48,175 bases of DNA from an uncultured Hyphomicrobiales bacterium. GTDB lineage: Bacteria > Pseudomonadota > Alphaproteobacteria > Rhizobiales > Devosiaceae. Location of the stretch: positions 1 to 48,175 of the forward strand of contig CAIMLX010000074.1 of the NCBI GenBank assembly GCA_903842455.1. The letters run 5' to 3'. Below the pieces are notes generated by a model. That model was not told the origin of the DNA, ran no database searches, and worked only from the letters and a program-made list of their open reading frames with translations. How positions within the stretch are numbered: position 1 is the first letter of the stretch; each line of letters begins with the position of its first letter. A program made the translations under genes and the position numbers. Shown piece by piece: positions 16,003 through 24,567 of the stretch.

Positions 16003-16680
16003 ATGTTTGACTCCCCCTCCCTGACCTTCAGCGAACGCACGTGGTGGCATCGCGGTAAGCCGTATACCCCGCTCGAGTTGACGCTCGACGCAGTCGTGCA
16101 CTCGCTCGGATTGCTCCTGGCACTCGGTCTGGGCGGAGTGCTGTTGTCCATCGGGGAGACTGGGCGCCTTGCCCTGGCGATCTACGTCGCCTCCCTCGTG
16201 ATAGTGCTGACCGTGTCGTTGGCGTTCAACCTTGCGCCGGTCACTCCACTGAAGCGATTCCTGGCGCGGCTTGATCAGGCTGCGATCTTCCTGCTGATTG
16301 CCGGAACGTACACTCCGCTGCTGAGCATGCTCGGGGGAACGACCACTCGCGACGTGATGCTGGCGTTCGTGTGGGGTGCGTCGATCGTCGGCATCGCGCT
16401 CAAGCTAGTGGTGCCAGAGCGGTTCGGACGCCTCGCACTCCTGCTGTATCTGGGGATCGGCTGGAGCGGTGTTGCCGTATTCGGCTCGCTGGCCGAAGCC
16501 GTCCCGGCCAACACCCTGGGGCTGCTGCTGGCCGGCGGCGTAGCTTACTGCTCGGGCATCATTTTCCATCTTTGGGAGCGCCTGCGTTTCCACAACGTGC
16601 TGTGGCACTGCTTCGTCGTGCTGGGCGCATCGCTGCACCTGTGGGCGATCCTGGAAGGCGTCATGGGACGTTCGGCGTGA
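16003..16680 (+). CDS. Hemolysin III / YqfA (PAQR-like) family membrane protein
   Basis: A 225-aa protein with seven hydrophobic segments. The first conserved block is KPYTPLELTLDAVVHSLG (His about 38), a middle block is FLLIAGTYTP (about 100), and the C-terminal block is FHNVLWHCFVVLGASLHLWAI with two His, typical of the metal-binding sites of the hemolysin III/PAQR superfamily. Despite the name, haemolysis is not established for most members; membrane-lipid or stress roles are more likely. The ATG at 16003 with GAGG upstream was preferred to a TTG at 15976. Confidence 0.85.
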   Translation: MFDSPSLTFSERTWWHRGKPYTPLELTLDAVVHSLGLLLALGLGGVLLSIGETGRLALAIYVASLVIVLTVSLAFNLAPVTPLKRFLARLDQAAIFLLIAGTYTPLLSMLGGTTTRDVMLAFVWGASIVGIALKLVVPERFGRLALLLYLGIGWSGVAVFGSLAEAVPANTLGLLLAGGVAYCSGIIFHLWERLRFHNVLWHCFVVLGASLHLWAILEGVMGRSA

Positions 16681-16729
16681 CGGCGTCCAACCGTGTTCAA
16701 ACCAGATCTGGCTTGCGAAAGGGACGATC

Positions 16730-17215
16730 ATGCGGATGAAAACTGGATTGGCGATCGCGATGCTGGTCGGCATGGCGGGTCACGCCAGCGCAGCAAGCTG
16801 GGACCGATACGCCAGCGATACGATGGGCTACTCCGTCGAAGTTCCCACGGAACGCTTCGTTCTCGAGCAGGAGACCGAGGGCAGGCTGTCGTTCCGTCAG
16901 GTCGACGGCGCAGCCCAACTCGACGTGTTCGGCGTGACCAACCCTGAACGGCTCACGGTAGCGGCCTTTCAGGCGATGATGGAGGCGGCGGACCCGAACC
17001 GACGCATCACCTATCGCGCCGCGGGCGGGAGTTGGTTCGTCCTGTCGGGTTATCTCGAAAACGAAGTCGAGCCGACCATATTCTACGCGAAATTCATGCT
17101 GAACGGCCAAGGCACGGCACTCTCGGCATTCGAGATCAGCTATCCCCGGGCCGACCGGGCCGAGTTTGATCCGCTGGTTGAGCGGATCGAAGACAGTCTG
17201 ACGTCGCCCCGCTAG
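16730..17215 (+). CDS. Secreted protein of unknown function (161 aa)
   Basis: ATG at 16730 has AAGGGA seven bases upstream. The N-terminus (MRMKTGLAIAMLVGMAGHASA) is a Sec signal peptide with cleavage near residue 21. The mature part starts with WDRYASDTMGYSVEVP and has alternating strand-like segments with no Cys, resembling small periplasmic proteins encoded as singletons in Hyphomicrobiales. I cannot name the family. It is downstream of the hemolysin III gene by 49 bases and ends at a bidirectional terminator. Confidence 0.65.
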   Translation: MRMKTGLAIAMLVGMAGHASAASWDRYASDTMGYSVEVPTERFVLEQETEGRLSFRQVDGAAQLDVFGVTNPERLTVAAFQAMMEAADPNRRITYRAAGGSWFVLSGYLENEVEPTIFYAKFMLNGQGTALSAFEISYPRADRAEFDPLVERIEDSLTSPR

Positions 17216-17220
17216 CACGG

Positions 17221-17251
17221 AAAAAACCCGGCCTCCATCGAGACCGGGTTT
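17221..17251. terminator. Bidirectional rho-independent terminator
   Basis: AAACCCGG (17224-17231) and CCGGGTTT (17244-17251) form an 8-bp stem with a 12-base loop and A/T runs at both sides, between the convergent secreted-protein and general-stress genes. Confidence 0.85.
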
Positions 17252-17274
17252 CACTGCGATGGTTGTGTCGCGCG

Positions 17275-17880
17275 TTAGCGCATCGGCGGAACCAGGCCAG
17301 CGCGGTAGTCGCGAATCTGGTCGGGCGCATAGGGGTCGGCAGCTTCGTCGAAGCTTTCCCAGCCGGTGGCTTCATAGTCGCGGCGACGCGTTTCGATGTT
17401 GACCCCGTCGTCGCTCTGCAGGATCCCCTGAGCTACGTCAGCGCGATCTTCGTCGACCCGTGCGGTAACCAGTACGCCACCGCGGCGAACGCCTTCGGCA
17501 TAGACATGAGCGTCGCGCTCATCCACGCCGGCATCGGTCAGCGCACCAATCAGGCCGCCGGTCGCACCGCCCACTACGGCGCCTGCTGCGGCACCGACCA
17601 CCGTGGACAGCAGCCAGCCACCAGCGACAACCGGACCAATGCCCGGAATTGCCAGCATGCCGAGCCCGGTCAGCAGGCCGCCCGCGCCGCCAACTGCAGC
17701 GCCAATGCCCGCTCCAGCGCCGGCGCCTTCCGCCACATCGTCACCGTCCGTCGCGGCTACGCCGTCGGCACCGTTGGCCACGATCGAGATATCGTCCGAG
17801 GCGATGCCGGCATCCTTGAGGGAACGCACGGCCCTGTCGGCCTGGTCGTGGGTGTCAAACAACCCGGTGATGGTTCGCAT
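17275..17880 (-). CDS. General stress protein (YflT/17M-like) with glycine-zipper region
   Basis: A 201-aa protein; the first 40 residues (MRTITGLFDTHDQADRAVRSL...ISIVAN) form the YflT-like domain found in general stress protein 17M homologues. Residues about 50-115 are a Gly/Ala-rich glycine-zipper stretch that could insert into a membrane, and a C-terminal part resembles the first domain (DERDAHVYAEGVRRGG). AGGAG precedes the ATG. An EcfG-type promoter 47 bases upstream supports a stress role directly from sequence. Molecular function is unknown. Confidence 0.85.
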   Translation of the reverse strand: MRTITGLFDTHDQADRAVRSLKDAGIASDDISIVANGADGVAATDGDDVAEGAGAGAGIGAAVGGAGGLLTGLGMLAIPGIGPVVAGGWLLSTVVGAAAGAVVGGATGGLIGALTDAGVDERDAHVYAEGVRRGGVLVTARVDEDRADVAQGILQSDDGVNIETRRRDYEATGWESFDEAADPYAPDQIRDYRAGLVPPMR

Positions 17881-17926
17881 CTGTTATCTCCTTGTTGTCA
17901 CGGCATTGTCGCCGTTGAGCACGATC

Positions 17927-17951
17927 AACGGAGGTGCGCTCGATGCGTTCC
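17927..17951 (-). promoter_or_regulatory. EcfG-type general stress promoter of the YflT-like gene
   Basis: On the minus strand GGAAC (17947-17951) and CGTT (17927-17930) are 16 bases apart, the same geometry as upstream of the OmpA-like gene. The start codon is 46 bases downstream. Confidence 0.75.
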
Positions 17952-18130
17952 GATCCTGTGGGGCCGTTGTGGCGGTTGTCGCGCAAGGATAACGGCGCTG
18001 CGCCTTACGATAGACCGTCGGCGCAGATCGGCAGCCCGGCTGCCGGAACGTGGCGGCTTGCCCTCCCCGGCGGCTACGGCTCGAACGCAGATTTCGCCCG
18101 ATGGCTAGCGAACAACCAGCGCGGGTGGCC

Positions 18131-19135
18131 CTACTTGCTGGCTTGCCGGCTGTCACGCCACTGGCGATAGCGATCGAGGAGGGCCGCTGGAACAAGTGGC
18201 CGCAGGACGTCACGCACTGCGAGGTCGATCTGTCGGGCGACCGTCCGGCGGGGGCGCGGGAGCCGGAGGATGCGAACAGCGCTCCTGGGCTCCGTAGACG
18301 GCGGCATGGCCATCACTTCGCGCGCGATAAAAAAGAGGGTGTTGTACTTGTTCAGGCAGAGGTCACGGGCCTCTTCCAGTGCCGAAAGGTTGTCCTCGTG
18401 GAAGCCGGAGGCGATCGTGTCCTGCATCTTTTCGAAGACGTGGGGATCATCCGGGTCAATCGAGACATACGACCTCGACGGAAAATACCGATCAATGTCC
18501 CGCGCGCCGAAGTAGAATGGCGTGCTGTAGGCAAGGAAGCTGTCCGTCAGTTTTTCGGACCAGTACACCCCGCCGCCGTAGTTCTCGAAGCTGACAGAGT
18601 ACCGGGATGGGGCGAGCACGTCCCACTTGACCGCAATCTCTCGAAAGCCACGGCCCCACAGGTCCACAGCGATACCCTTCTGCTGCATGTCGCGCAGAAA
18701 CCGCATCCGTTTTCGATGCCCCTCTAGATAGCCCAGGTTGCTGGTGACCCAGCAGAGGTTGGTGGTTTTCTTCGGATAGTTCAGAGCCCCGAGTTCGTCA
18801 TAGGACTTCCCAACGTGCCAGTTCAGCGCTCCCCAAAACTGCACCCTGTTGGTGCCGGGAGCGGGGACCTCGGGTACGTACAGGCGGTGAAAGGCGGGCT
18901 GCCCTTCGTACAGGCGCGCCGTTTCGGCGACTGGGGGTTCCTGCACCATGGCCCAGATGCGGCTTGGCTGACAGTAGACAAGGGTGTCGGAATCGACGCC
19001 GTTGAGAACGACAACATGATCGGCTCCGGTAGCGTCGTCGTACTGGAACTGCACGTCTCGAAGGTCGGCGGGCGGACGCGTCGGCCAGTGCTGGTCGAGA
19101 GGGGCGCCATACAACCGCAGCACAGCGATCTTCAT
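18131..19135 (-). CDS. GT10-family (alpha-1,3/4-fucosyltransferase-like) glycosyltransferase
   Basis: A 334-aa cytosolic glycosyltransferase. The donor-binding region reads YSVSFENYGGGVYWSEKLTD followed by STPFYFGA (about residues 180-210), the GT10 signature (FxxxxEN...EKL...PxxxG), and YVSIDPDDP beyond it matches the family. Known GT10 enzymes transfer fucose from GDP-fucose to GlcNAc on LPS or glycans; the donor here is inferred. A basic C-terminus (about 280-334) could bind the membrane. The ATG overlaps the stop of the GT25 gene upstream (ATGA), so the two are translationally coupled. Confidence 0.85.
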   Translation of the reverse strand: MKIAVLRLYGAPLDQHWPTRPPADLRDVQFQYDDATGADHVVVLNGVDSDTLVYCQPSRIWAMVQEPPVAETARLYEGQPAFHRLYVPEVPAPGTNRVQFWGALNWHVGKSYDELGALNYPKKTTNLCWVTSNLGYLEGHRKRMRFLRDMQQKGIAVDLWGRGFREIAVKWDVLAPSRYSVSFENYGGGVYWSEKLTDSFLAYSTPFYFGARDIDRYFPSRSYVSIDPDDPHVFEKMQDTIASGFHEDNLSALEEARDLCLNKYNTLFFIAREVMAMPPSTEPRSAVRILRLPRPRRTVARQIDLAVRDVLRPLVPAALLDRYRQWRDSRQASK

Positions 19136-19998
19136 CGTTGCTTGCCCGGATTGACCGAAGCGCCCGAGTACGGAATTTTGGTCAAGCGAGTACCGACCCG
19201 GCGCCAGACTGCCCGCACCAGCCTCGCCGGCAGATTCCGCAAGGGTCGGAGCCGATCGAGCCCACGACGGTTTCCGCGCGACGCCTGGGCGGACTGCAGG
19301 ATACGTTCAGGCTCAATAAGACTGGCGAGTTCCGGCGCCCGCGTGTGGGTGGGCAGAACATTATCCTGGATGGCCAGCGCAGGTATCACCTGGTACTTCC
19401 GAAAGGCTCTCCCAACCGGGTGCAGTGGCTCGAAAATGGCATCGTCGACGGGCAGGTCGAACAACGAGAGCATGTGCGTTGCACGTTGCGCGGCGGCCCT
19501 GGAAATGACGTATGCTGCAGAGCCCGAGTGCAGGCTGTGAAGGCGCGCGAACGCAACGCCCGATGGGCCGGAAGCTTGAGATCTCGATATCGCCACGGGG
19601 ACGTTGAATGTCTCGAGCTTGACGATGTCAGCATCGGCCGGGATGGCCCCCGCACGCAAGACGTCGCGAAGACGAGCGTCGATGTGGAGATCATCTTCGA
19701 ACACGGCGGCCAGCCCCTCCGTGCTCCGGGCGATCTCAGTCCAGACGTTGTAGTGCGACAACAGGCACGCCACTTCGCCGGCAACCCAGGTCCGCCCCTG
19801 CCGCGTTGGTATCAGCCGATACGCAGGGTGCGATGCCACCTTTCGGGCATCGACAGCCTCGATGCGCGTGAACGCAATCTGCGCCGCGCCGAGGACGCTC
19901 CTCATGTGCTGCAGGCGAGCCGTCGAGTGTTCGAGATTGATCACGTAGCAGCGGATCTGTGCGTCTCGATCGCTAGACACTACCGCCCCCAAGGACAT
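19132..19998 (-). CDS. GT25-family glycosyltransferase (LPS/glycan biosynthesis)
   Basis: A 288-aa protein from the ATG at 19996-19998. The core has CYVINLEHSTARLQHM (about 14-29), GEVACLLSHYNVW, and the catalytic FEDDLHID (about 90-97), the three blocks of the GT25 family (LOS/LPS galactosyltransferase type). The SxAYVISRAAA and DLPVDDAIF segments also match. The frame is open upstream to 20187, but that part overlaps a degenerate gene and looks non-coding. It is first of a two-gene unit with the GT10 gene, probably building a surface oligosaccharide. Confidence 0.85.
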   Translation of the reverse strand: MSLGAVVSSDRDAQIRCYVINLEHSTARLQHMRSVLGAAQIAFTRIEAVDARKVASHPAYRLIPTRQGRTWVAGEVACLLSHYNVWTEIARSTEGLAAVFEDDLHIDARLRDVLRAGAIPADADIVKLETFNVPVAISRSQASGPSGVAFARLHSLHSGSAAYVISRAAAQRATHMLSLFDLPVDDAIFEPLHPVGRAFRKYQVIPALAIQDNVLPTHTRAPELASLIEPERILQSAQASRGNRRGLDRLRPLRNLPARLVRAVWRRVGTRLTKIPYSGASVNPGKQR

Positions 19999-20203
19999 GA
20001 CCGCTACCGGAACACTCCCGGTGCACGACACTACCGCAGAGCAATGGGCCATGTACAACTGCGGAAAGTGCTGTTCGAAGGCAAAGGCCCGTGGAAGGCC
20101 GTGGAGCTGTTCATGGCCGGCCAAGGCGATCAGCCTTCTCAAGGAAGCGGCAGAACCCGGCAGCGAGCTGGCAAAGCAGCGGCTCAAGGAACTGCGGGGA
20201 TAA
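19997..20203 (+). pseudogene. Possible frameshifted Sel1-repeat-like remnant
   Basis: In one frame TTAEQWAMYNCG is followed, after a frame change, by KVLFEGKGPWKAVELF and then back in the first frame by AISLLKEAAEPGSELAKQR. Put together this resembles a Sel1/TPR-like repeat (Y.xG.GxxxxxxKAxxLLxxAAxxGxxxAxxxL). Two frame changes are needed, so it would be a broken gene or chance similarity. It overlaps the possible upstream extension of the GT25 gene. Confidence 0.3.
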
Positions 20204-20219
20204 GGGCCCTAAAGGCCGT

Positions 20220-20732
20220 TTAGCGCGCCTTCTCGATTGCTGCCGTAAAGCCTGCGAGGGACATGGGCAGGGTGACCGTGCGCTGCGTGCCGTCCTGGAA
20301 GAGGATGTTGAGCTTCTGACCGCCGCGCATGGCCTCAAGGGCATTGGCGCTCAGTGCGATATCGGCGACGCAGCCGCCGCGCTCGCAGGTTCGCAGTTGC
20401 AGCGGCTGGAGAGTGCCCTCGTCGATTGCATAGGAGATCCCTGCCGGGATGTAGAGGCCCAGCGGGGCGGTGACCACCATGATCGGGTCAGCACCATCGG
20501 GCAGCATGCGGATGCTGACGGCACCGACGAGTTGACCCTGCTGGGTGACGGCGCGCTGGGAGATCGAACAGTCCAAAGGCTCGGCCCGTCCACCCGAAAC
20601 GCAGCGTGTGGCCCAACTGGCCGGCGGCGGCGCATCCTCGGCGCCCGCGACCGGGTTCTGTGCCTCCTGCGCCACCGCCGCGAGGGGGCCCGCTGCAAGA
20701 CAAAGCACGGCGAAAATTGCTAGCGAGCGCAT
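20220..20732 (-). CDS. Invasion-associated locus B (IalB) family protein
   Basis: A 170-aa periplasmic protein from the ATG at 20730-20732. Signal peptide about 1-21 (MRSLAIFAVL...AVAQ). The mature protein begins WATRCVSGG and has LDCSISQ, LPLGLYIPAGI-like PLGLYIPAGISYAID, and LRTCERGGCVAD, the Cys pattern and order of the IalB family. In Bartonella IalB aids erythrocyte invasion, but homologues are widespread in free-living Hyphomicrobiales, probably as envelope stress proteins. It interrupts the glycan genes and is convergent with none of them in sense. Confidence 0.85.
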   Translation of the reverse strand: MRSLAIFAVLCLAAGPLAAVAQEAQNPVAGAEDAPPPASWATRCVSGGRAEPLDCSISQRAVTQQGQLVGAVSIRMLPDGADPIMVVTAPLGLYIPAGISYAIDEGTLQPLQLRTCERGGCVADIALSANALEAMRGGQKLNILFQDGTQRTVTLPMSLAGFTAAIEKAR

Positions 20733-20932
20733 GGTATGATCCGCACCATCTGGGTCGTTGTCCCTAGCCGGATACCGAACCGACCTGCGATATGCAAGGT
20801 GATCGGCGGCATCAACCAGCCCTGTGCAGCATTCCTGGAGGGTTGCGACGAATCGCCGGTCGCAAAGTTCGACGGTCATCGGCGCTTATCGCGTGTTATC
20901 GGTGACAGCTGTTTCGACGATCGGGTTGGCGA

Positions 20933-22219
20933 GTGGCAGGAATGCGGGAATTGCGGCGGCGAGCGATGGTGGCCGCGAGTGCGGCCTTCAGGCTGCTGCC
21001 CAGCGATATCAGACAGCGGCTGGCGCCTGTGCTGCGGCGCATCTACCACCGGCAGATCGCTTCGAGCATGCCGCAGGCGGCAGCGCAGGTTGACCTTACC
21101 CGGCCCTGGGGTGTCGGGGTGTTCGGCTATCTCACCGCAGAAAGCGGCATCGGTGAAGGGGCCCGCAGTTCGGTGCTGTCGCTGCAGGCGGCAGGCGTGC
21201 CGGTCAGGCCGATCAACGTCGAAGTCGGGGCCTTCGCCAATACCGAGGCATCGTTCGCGGTGGCGGACAGCGCGGACAACCCGTTCGCCGTCAACCTGGT
21301 GCATCTCAACGCGGACCATGCCGCGATGCTCCCGGAGCGCATCGGAGCGGCCAATTATGCGGGGCGGTACACCATCGGGTTCTGGGCATGGGAACTGGCG
21401 GAGTTTCCAGAGGCCCTGATCCCGGCGTTCGAGGCAGTTCACGAGGTGTGGGTACCGAGCAGGTACGTGGCCCGCGCCCTGAGCCGAAAGACGACGAAGC
21501 CTGTGCGGGTGATGCCGCACCGGGTGGTCGTGGAGGCCCCGGCCGTGGTGTCACGCGCAAAGTTCGGACTGCCCGACGATGCGGTGCTGTTCCTCGCAGC
21601 GATCGACTTCAACTCCTTCCTCGAGCGCAAGAATATCCTGGGGACGATCACGGCGTTCCAGGCGGCCTTTGCCGACGGCAGCACGAAGGCGCACCTGGTG
21701 ATCAAGGCGCATGGCGGTGCGAGTTCGTTCAGGACGCCGCGGGCGCAACTGCTCGAGGCGGTGGGAAGCGACAGCCGGATCACGGTGCTCGACCAGGTGC
21801 TGCCGCGCAGCGAGGTGACCGAACTGCAGGCGGCGGCGGATGTGTTCGTTTCGCTGCACCGGGCCGAGGGTTTCGGGCTGCCGATCGCCGAATGCATGGC
21901 GCTCGGCAGGCTGGTGATTGCTACCGACTATTCGGGCTCGACGGATTTCGTGACAGCCGATTGCGCCATGCCGGTCCCGTACCGGCTGGTCGAGGTGGGC
22001 GACACCGCATACCCGCTCGGCGGCGGCCAGCGCTGGGCGGAACCCGACCTCGGCGAGGCCGCGCGGCTGATGCGCCTTGCGGCCGACGATCCGGCGCTGC
22101 GGGCTCGGATCGGGGCAGCGGCGGCCGAGCGGGTGAGGCGTCAGTTCAGCGGCGAAGTGGTCGGGGCCGGCATGGCGGCCCGGCTGGCAAAGATCAGGGC
22201 TGGGCTCGCAGCGGGGTGA
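20933..22219 (+). CDS. GT4-family glycosyltransferase
   Basis: A 428-aa GT-B enzyme. The N-terminal half begins WGVGVFGYLTAESGIGEGAR (about residues 59-78), the acceptor-side Gly-rich loop. The C-terminal domain has FLERKNILGTITAF, LVIKAHGG, and the donor-site motif HRAEGFGLPIAECMALG (E-x7-E, about 330-346), then YSGSTDF, all typical of GT4 enzymes using nucleotide-sugar donors. The start may be the GTG at 20933 or the ATG at 20942; neither has a good ribosome site. Its end overlaps the convergent neighbouring glycosyltransferase by 26 bases. Confidence 0.85.
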   Translation: MAGMRELRRRAMVAASAAFRLLPSDIRQRLAPVLRRIYHRQIASSMPQAAAQVDLTRPWGVGVFGYLTAESGIGEGARSSVLSLQAAGVPVRPINVEVGAFANTEASFAVADSADNPFAVNLVHLNADHAAMLPERIGAANYAGRYTIGFWAWELAEFPEALIPAFEAVHEVWVPSRYVARALSRKTTKPVRVMPHRVVVEAPAVVSRAKFGLPDDAVLFLAAIDFNSFLERKNILGTITAFQAAFADGSTKAHLVIKAHGGASSFRTPRAQLLEAVGSDSRITVLDQVLPRSEVTELQAAADVFVSLHRAEGFGLPIAECMALGRLVIATDYSGSTDFVTADCAMPVPYRLVEVGDTAYPLGGGQRWAEPDLGEAARLMRLAADDPALRARIGAAAAERVRRQFSGEVVGAGMAARLAKIRAGLAAG

Positions 22220-23606
22220 CCTGCGCCACGGGCGCAGCGACCGGCTCCATCCCTAGGACCGACAGGAAGTGGGCGTTGAAGGCCGCCAGCGAATGCTCGC
22301 GAACGTAGCGTTGCATGGCCAGGTGATCGACCGTCAGCCCGCGTTCGAGCAGGTCGGCGAGCGCCACCGGATCATATCCGTCGAACGTCTGTACCGCGTC
22401 CCCGTACTCCCCGAAGGCTCCAATCGTGGAAACGACAGTGGGGACGCCGAGCGCCAGGAGAGTGGGGACCACACCGCTAGACTCGCCGAGGTTCGAGCGG
22501 CGGAGCTGTACGGCGACATCGCATTTCAGCATATCGAGCTGCAGTTCACGCTCGGTGGTGGGCTCGGCAAGTTCGAGCCAGCTGCGATCCTCGTGCTTTG
22601 CCAGCTCGCCATCGGCGAAATAGTTGGCATCGAACCCGGCGACGATGAGCCTGGCCCGGACGCCGCGTCGCCGCAGTTCCTGAACTGCTGCAAGAGCGAT
22701 GTCGGTCCCCTTTGAGACCGACGGTGCGCCATAGGTACCGATGATCAGGCTGCCATCGTGGGGCTCTGCCTCTCGCCGGGAGACCTCGGGCTGGAACACC
22801 GGATGGTACAGTACGTCGACGCGGGCCTCGGCGCTCTCGGCCGGCGACAGGTCTTCGCGGACGATGCTGGCCGCGGCCTGGGAGTTGACGATGAAGTGGC
22901 GGACGCCGACATCGAACAGCGTGCGGATACCGAGGATGCCTGCATCGACGGCGGCCTTGTGGGCCTGCCAGTTCTCGGAGCCAAAATTGGAGAGCAGTTG
23001 CGGGTTGTCGTAGAGGCGGCCGAGATAAGCGAGGTACGGGCCGGGCTCGAGGCCTTTGCCCAGTTGCACCACGTTGTGGCAGCACGGATCGTGCAGGTGA
23101 CAGACGATGCGATCGCCGGCGCCGAAGCCGGCCAGCGTCTCCATGCTGCGATAGACCTCGAGGTTGTGGCGGGAATTGCCCAGCATGAAGACCAGCCGCT
23201 CGTAGCGGTTGGTCACATCGCGCGACAGCAGGCTGGCCATGGGATGCAGGCGCACCCGGCTGCCGGTGTGGGCCGCAAAGATGGCGCGGACGCGCAGGAA
23301 GTGCGCCACGCTGCGGACCTGCGAGAACACGTCGACGGCAACATCGATCTCGGAAAGCTGCTTCAGCGCGAAATTGGCGATGCCGGTCGCGTCGGGCGGC
23401 AGGCAGGTGACGACGGCGAGCCGCGCCGGCCGGCCGGTTTCGACGTCCTTCGATTCAAGCAGTGCCAGAGTGGCGTCGGCTTCGCTGCCGATCGCCTGAT
23501 CGACATAGGACTTCAGGTCGGAGAAGCGCCAACCCGACAGCGTGTAGTACGCCTGCACGGGCAGGGCACGGAGTCGCCGGGCGAGGCGCAGCAGGCGGTT
23601 GAACAT
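22194..23606 (-). CDS. GT4-like glycosyltransferase
   Basis: A 470-aa GT-B protein. The N-terminus has basic residues that could bind the membrane, then LAVVTCLPPDATGIANFALK (about 63-82) as the acceptor-side loop. The second domain shows LIIGTYGAPSVSKGTDIALA, RLIVAGFDANYF and LRRSNLGESSGVVPTLLALG (donor region with E near 395), followed by PTVVSTIGAFGEY. The Cys/His stretch VCHLHDPCCH is unusual. It is 2 bases upstream of the methyltransferase stop in gene order methyltransferase then GT, so these form an operon on the minus strand. Confidence 0.8.
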   Translation of the reverse strand: MFNRLLRLARRLRALPVQAYYTLSGWRFSDLKSYVDQAIGSEADATLALLESKDVETGRPARLAVVTCLPPDATGIANFALKQLSEIDVAVDVFSQVRSVAHFLRVRAIFAAHTGSRVRLHPMASLLSRDVTNRYERLVFMLGNSRHNLEVYRSMETLAGFGAGDRIVCHLHDPCCHNVVQLGKGLEPGPYLAYLGRLYDNPQLLSNFGSENWQAHKAAVDAGILGIRTLFDVGVRHFIVNSQAAASIVREDLSPAESAEARVDVLYHPVFQPEVSRREAEPHDGSLIIGTYGAPSVSKGTDIALAAVQELRRRGVRARLIVAGFDANYFADGELAKHEDRSWLELAEPTTERELQLDMLKCDVAVQLRRSNLGESSGVVPTLLALGVPTVVSTIGAFGEYGDAVQTFDGYDPVALADLLERGLTVDHLAMQRYVREHSLAAFNAHFLSVLGMEPVAAPVAQVTPLRAQP

Positions 23607-23608
23607 TG

Positions 23609-24412
23609 CTATACGTACATCCCATAGGGCCAGCGGTCGATCACAGGGCCGACTTTGGTGGCGAGAATGAAGATGTCGTCGCCGCGGTTATCGGTGGGTA
23701 GATGGTTGCGCTTGAGAAAATCAAGCGCTTCGGGAACCGGCTCTTCGAACACGTCGACGGTGTAGAGTCGATCGACGTGGAAGCCCGCCGCTTCGACGAG
23801 TTGTCTCGCGGCGTGCACGTCGTACTCGAAATTGTGGCGGTAGGGCGAGCGGCTCTTCTCGTACTGCATGAAGAAATGCGGGCGGTAGCCCTGCAGGATC
23901 TTCCAGGTGTTGCGGGCCGAGCAGCAGTTCGGCGTGGTGATGACCAGTTGCCCGCCGACCGGCAGGATGCGGTTGAACTCGGCCAGAGCGAACATCGGGT
24001 CGATGTCCATGTGCTCGAGCACCTCACAGAACAGCACGAGGTCGAAATAGCCTTCGGTGACCGGGAAGAGTTCGCGCTCAACATCGAGGCTGAGCGTGGT
24101 CGAGCGGATGCTGTGGCCGGCGGCCCCGACCTCGCGCTGGTACAGCTTGTGCTCGACATGGTCGGAGAAGATGCTGCCCCAGACTTCGGAAAATCCGAAG
24201 GTGGTGCCGAGCGCGACCTGGAAGTACTCGGTTGCGCCGATCTCGATGGCGCGCTTGCCTCGCCGGCCGGCGCCGATCAGCCGGGTCGTCTCGTCGAAGC
24301 GGCGAGCGTGCGTGTTGAGGTACTCCGCCGAAAACGTGCTTGGGGCGTCAGGACCGCCCAGCGAACGCAGGTAGGCCTCTAGGCTGAAGACTGGCGGGCT
24401 GGCGATGGCCAA
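23609..24412 (-). CDS. Class I SAM-dependent methyltransferase in the glycan cluster
   Basis: About 267 aa from a TTG at 24410-24412 (GGGGATAGGAT upstream); the start is uncertain because the frame continues upstream without a good ribosome site. After an N-terminal helical part, RAIEIGATEY (about 53-62) is the SAM-binding motif I, and FDLVLFCEVLEHMDIDP (about 120-136) with LPVGGQLVITTPN is the motif IV/V region of class I enzymes. Possibly it caps or modifies a polysaccharide sugar, as such genes next to ABC exporters often do (inference). Confidence 0.8.
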   Translation of the reverse strand: MAIASPPVFSLEAYLRSLGGPDAPSTFSAEYLNTHARRFDETTRLIGAGRRGKRAIEIGATEYFQVALGTTFGFSEVWGSIFSDHVEHKLYQREVGAAGHSIRSTTLSLDVERELFPVTEGYFDLVLFCEVLEHMDIDPMFALAEFNRILPVGGQLVITTPNCCSARNTWKILQGYRPHFFMQYEKSRSPYRHNFEYDVHAARQLVEAAGFHVDRLYTVDVFEEPVPEALDFLKRNHLPTDNRGDDIFILATKVGPVIDRWPYGMYV

Positions 24413-24567
24413 TAATCCTATCCCCGGACGATACGGTTGCCTGAGATAGCCCACGAGGGATCGGCAACTCAACTGTTTCCGGCATGGGTCCGTTGAACAG
24501 TGCGTGCTTGCAGTGTGGCCTGCCGCGCACATATACCCCCGCGGGACGGCGGCTGCGGAAGGTGTTC

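Noticed and set aside
17934-18170. 78-codon plus-strand frame between the general stress and GT10 genes.
   Set aside because: It overlaps the EcfG promoter region and the end of the GT10 gene, has no ribosome site, and its composition is not protein-like.
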